Part shown: piece after piece, positions 5,294 to 5,997 of the stretch
Layout of the letters: every line of letters begins with the position of its first letter
Numbering within the stretch: position 1 is the first letter of the stretch
Assembly (NCBI GenBank): GCA_016296985.1
Contig: JAEDHM010000088.1
Span: 1-5,997 of the forward strand
DNA from: Clostridia bacterium
GTDB taxonomy: Bacteria > Bacillota > Clostridia > Christensenellales > CAG-1252
DNA: 5,997 bases
Direction of reading: 5' to 3'
Notes under the pieces: model-generated
Databases searched by the model: none
Told to the model about the DNA's origin: nothing
The model's input: only the letters and a program-made list of their open reading frames with translations
Program-made: the position numbers and the translations under genes

Positions 5294-5947
5294 ATGAATT
5301 TATCAAACAATGAAAAAATCCGTGAACTCTTAATAAAACAAATGCAAAAGAATCCACAACTGAAAGTGGAAGATGTTTTTAGTACCTCTTTTGAAAAGAT
5401 TTTTGCTGAAATTGACAAAAAACTCGAAAAAGGAAAGGTAATTGTTGCAATCGAAGGCGGTAGCGCAAGCGGTAAATCCACTTTGGCAAGGGTCATCAAA
5501 GAAATTTACGATTGCAATCTCTTTCATATGGACGATTTTTTCTTGCGACCCGAACAACGCACACCCGAGCGATTTTCCGAGGTTGGGGGAAACGTAGATC
5601 GAGAACGGTTTTATTCCGAAGTGATAAATTCGCTTGTCAACAACAAGGTGATAAAATACCGCCCGTTCGACTGTATGACTCAATCCTTGAAAGAACCGAT
5701 AACTGCTTCTCAAAAGCAACTTACCGTTATAGAAGGAGTGTATTCAATGCACCCGTCGTTTGGAGAATATTATAACCTTGCGATATTTTTGGATATCAAA
5801 GTTGACTGCCAAAAAGACAGAATCCAAAAGCGAAACAGCCCAATCTTTGCAAAACGCTTTTTTGAGGAGTGGATACCGCTTGAAAATATCTATTTTGACA
5901 AGACTAATATTCGCAATAGGTGCGATATGGTTATACCGATCGAATAA
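5294..5947 (+). CDS. Uridine-kinase-like P-loop nucleoside kinase
   Basis: A 217-residue cytoplasmic P-loop kinase of the uridine/phosphoribulokinase type, likely to phosphorylate a nucleoside (uridine or cytidine) in pyrimidine salvage. It is of normal family length. Walker A is GGSASGKST at 55-63 (K61, S62). HMDDFF at 78-83 supplies the acidic pair (D80, D81) after strand 2. YRPFDC at 122-127 matches the Y-x-P-x-D region. VIEGVYSMHP at 145-154, followed by the strand NLAIFLD at 161-167, fits the E-G-x-Y and dimer-strand region. RIQKRNS at 176-182 fits the basic lid, and FAKRFFEEWIPLENIYF at 185-201 the C-terminal helix. The first 45 residues form a charged, helical extension before the P-loop. 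Start: an in-frame TAG at 5288-5290 lies just upstream, so the ATG at 5294 is the earliest possible start even though its ribosome site is weak. The gene is divergent from the HAD nucleotidase-like gene. A related small-molecule kinase cannot be excluded as its true function. Confidence 0.85.
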   Translation: MNLSNNEKIRELLIKQMQKNPQLKVEDVFSTSFEKIFAEIDKKLEKGKVIVAIEGGSASGKSTLARVIKEIYDCNLFHMDDFFLRPEQRTPERFSEVGGNVDRERFYSEVINSLVNNKVIKYRPFDCMTQSLKEPITASQKQLTVIEGVYSMHPSFGEYYNLAIFLDIKVDCQKDRIQKRNSPIFAKRFFEEWIPLENIYFDKTNIRNRCDMVIPIE

Positions 5948-5956
5948 TTTAATATC

Positions 5957-5997
5957 AAAAAAACTGATGAGTAATTAAAATGCTTTTCAGTTTTTTT
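5957..5997 (+). terminator. Intrinsic terminator after the kinase gene
   Basis: ACTGA at 5963-5967 pairs with TCAGT at 5987-5991. Beyond a T-T mismatch the stem continues weakly, GAG (5969-5971) with CTT (5983-5985), around an AT-rich loop. A run of A (5957-5963) precedes it and at least seven T (5991-5997) follow, running to the window edge. It lies 9 bases after the kinase stop. It is weaker than the other terminators here because of the long loop and the mismatch. Confidence 0.7.

Noticed and set aside
5330..5719. A 129-codon minus-strand frame inside the kinase gene
   Set aside because: It is fully antisense to a well-supported P-loop kinase and has no ribosome site or family-like motif.
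1..5997. CRISPR arrays, tRNA/rRNA genes, insertion sequences, phage genes, riboswitches
   Set aside because: I looked for regularly spaced repeats, cloverleaf-like segments, transposase or integrase motifs and long structured leaders, and found none. The leaders of all genes here are short (about 20-35 bases).

Overview
The window looks like chromosome from a low-GC Gram-positive bacterium, most likely an uncultured Clostridia-type gut bacterium. This is an inference from AT-rich sequence, strong GGAG-type ribosome binding sites, near-consensus TTGACA / 17 bp / TATAAT promoters, U-tailed hairpin terminators, and a BspA-type leucine-rich-repeat protein of a kind common in gut anaerobes. Stops are TAA (five genes) and TAG (one), Trp is encoded by TGG, and nothing suggests recoding.

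Layout, left to right: (1) the 3' end of an unrecognised gene on +, open at the left edge; (2) a MATE-family efflux transporter on -, converging on gene 1 and sharing a two-way terminator with it; (3) a BspA-like leucine-rich-repeat protein on -, with its own promoter and terminator; (4) a 300-bp divergent intergenic region holding two near-consensus promoters, an inverted repeat and a doubtful 34-codon membrane-peptide ORF; (5) a 141-residue TerB-like protein on +; (6) a HAD-fold 5'-nucleotidase-like phosphatase on -, converging on the TerB-like gene with a second shared two-way terminator; (7) a 198-bp divergent region rich in dyad symmetry; (8) a uridine-kinase-like P-loop kinase on +, with a terminator at the right edge.

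Nearly every gene appears to be a single transcription unit, and strands mostly alternate, so no operon links the functions. The one functional pairing worth noting is the divergent HAD nucleotidase-like gene and nucleoside-kinase-like gene. Their predicted activities oppose each other (removing versus adding a nucleotide phosphate), and they share a regulatory region with several symmetric elements. The MATE pump, LRR protein and TerB-like protein look like independent accessory or housekeeping genes.

I see no transposase, integrase, tRNA, rRNA, CRISPR array or phage gene. I also see no convincing new multi-gene system. The most interesting items are the LRR protein without a signal peptide, the orphan TerB-like gene with very strong expression signals, the acidic tail on the MATE pump, and the palindromes in the HAD/kinase intergenic region.
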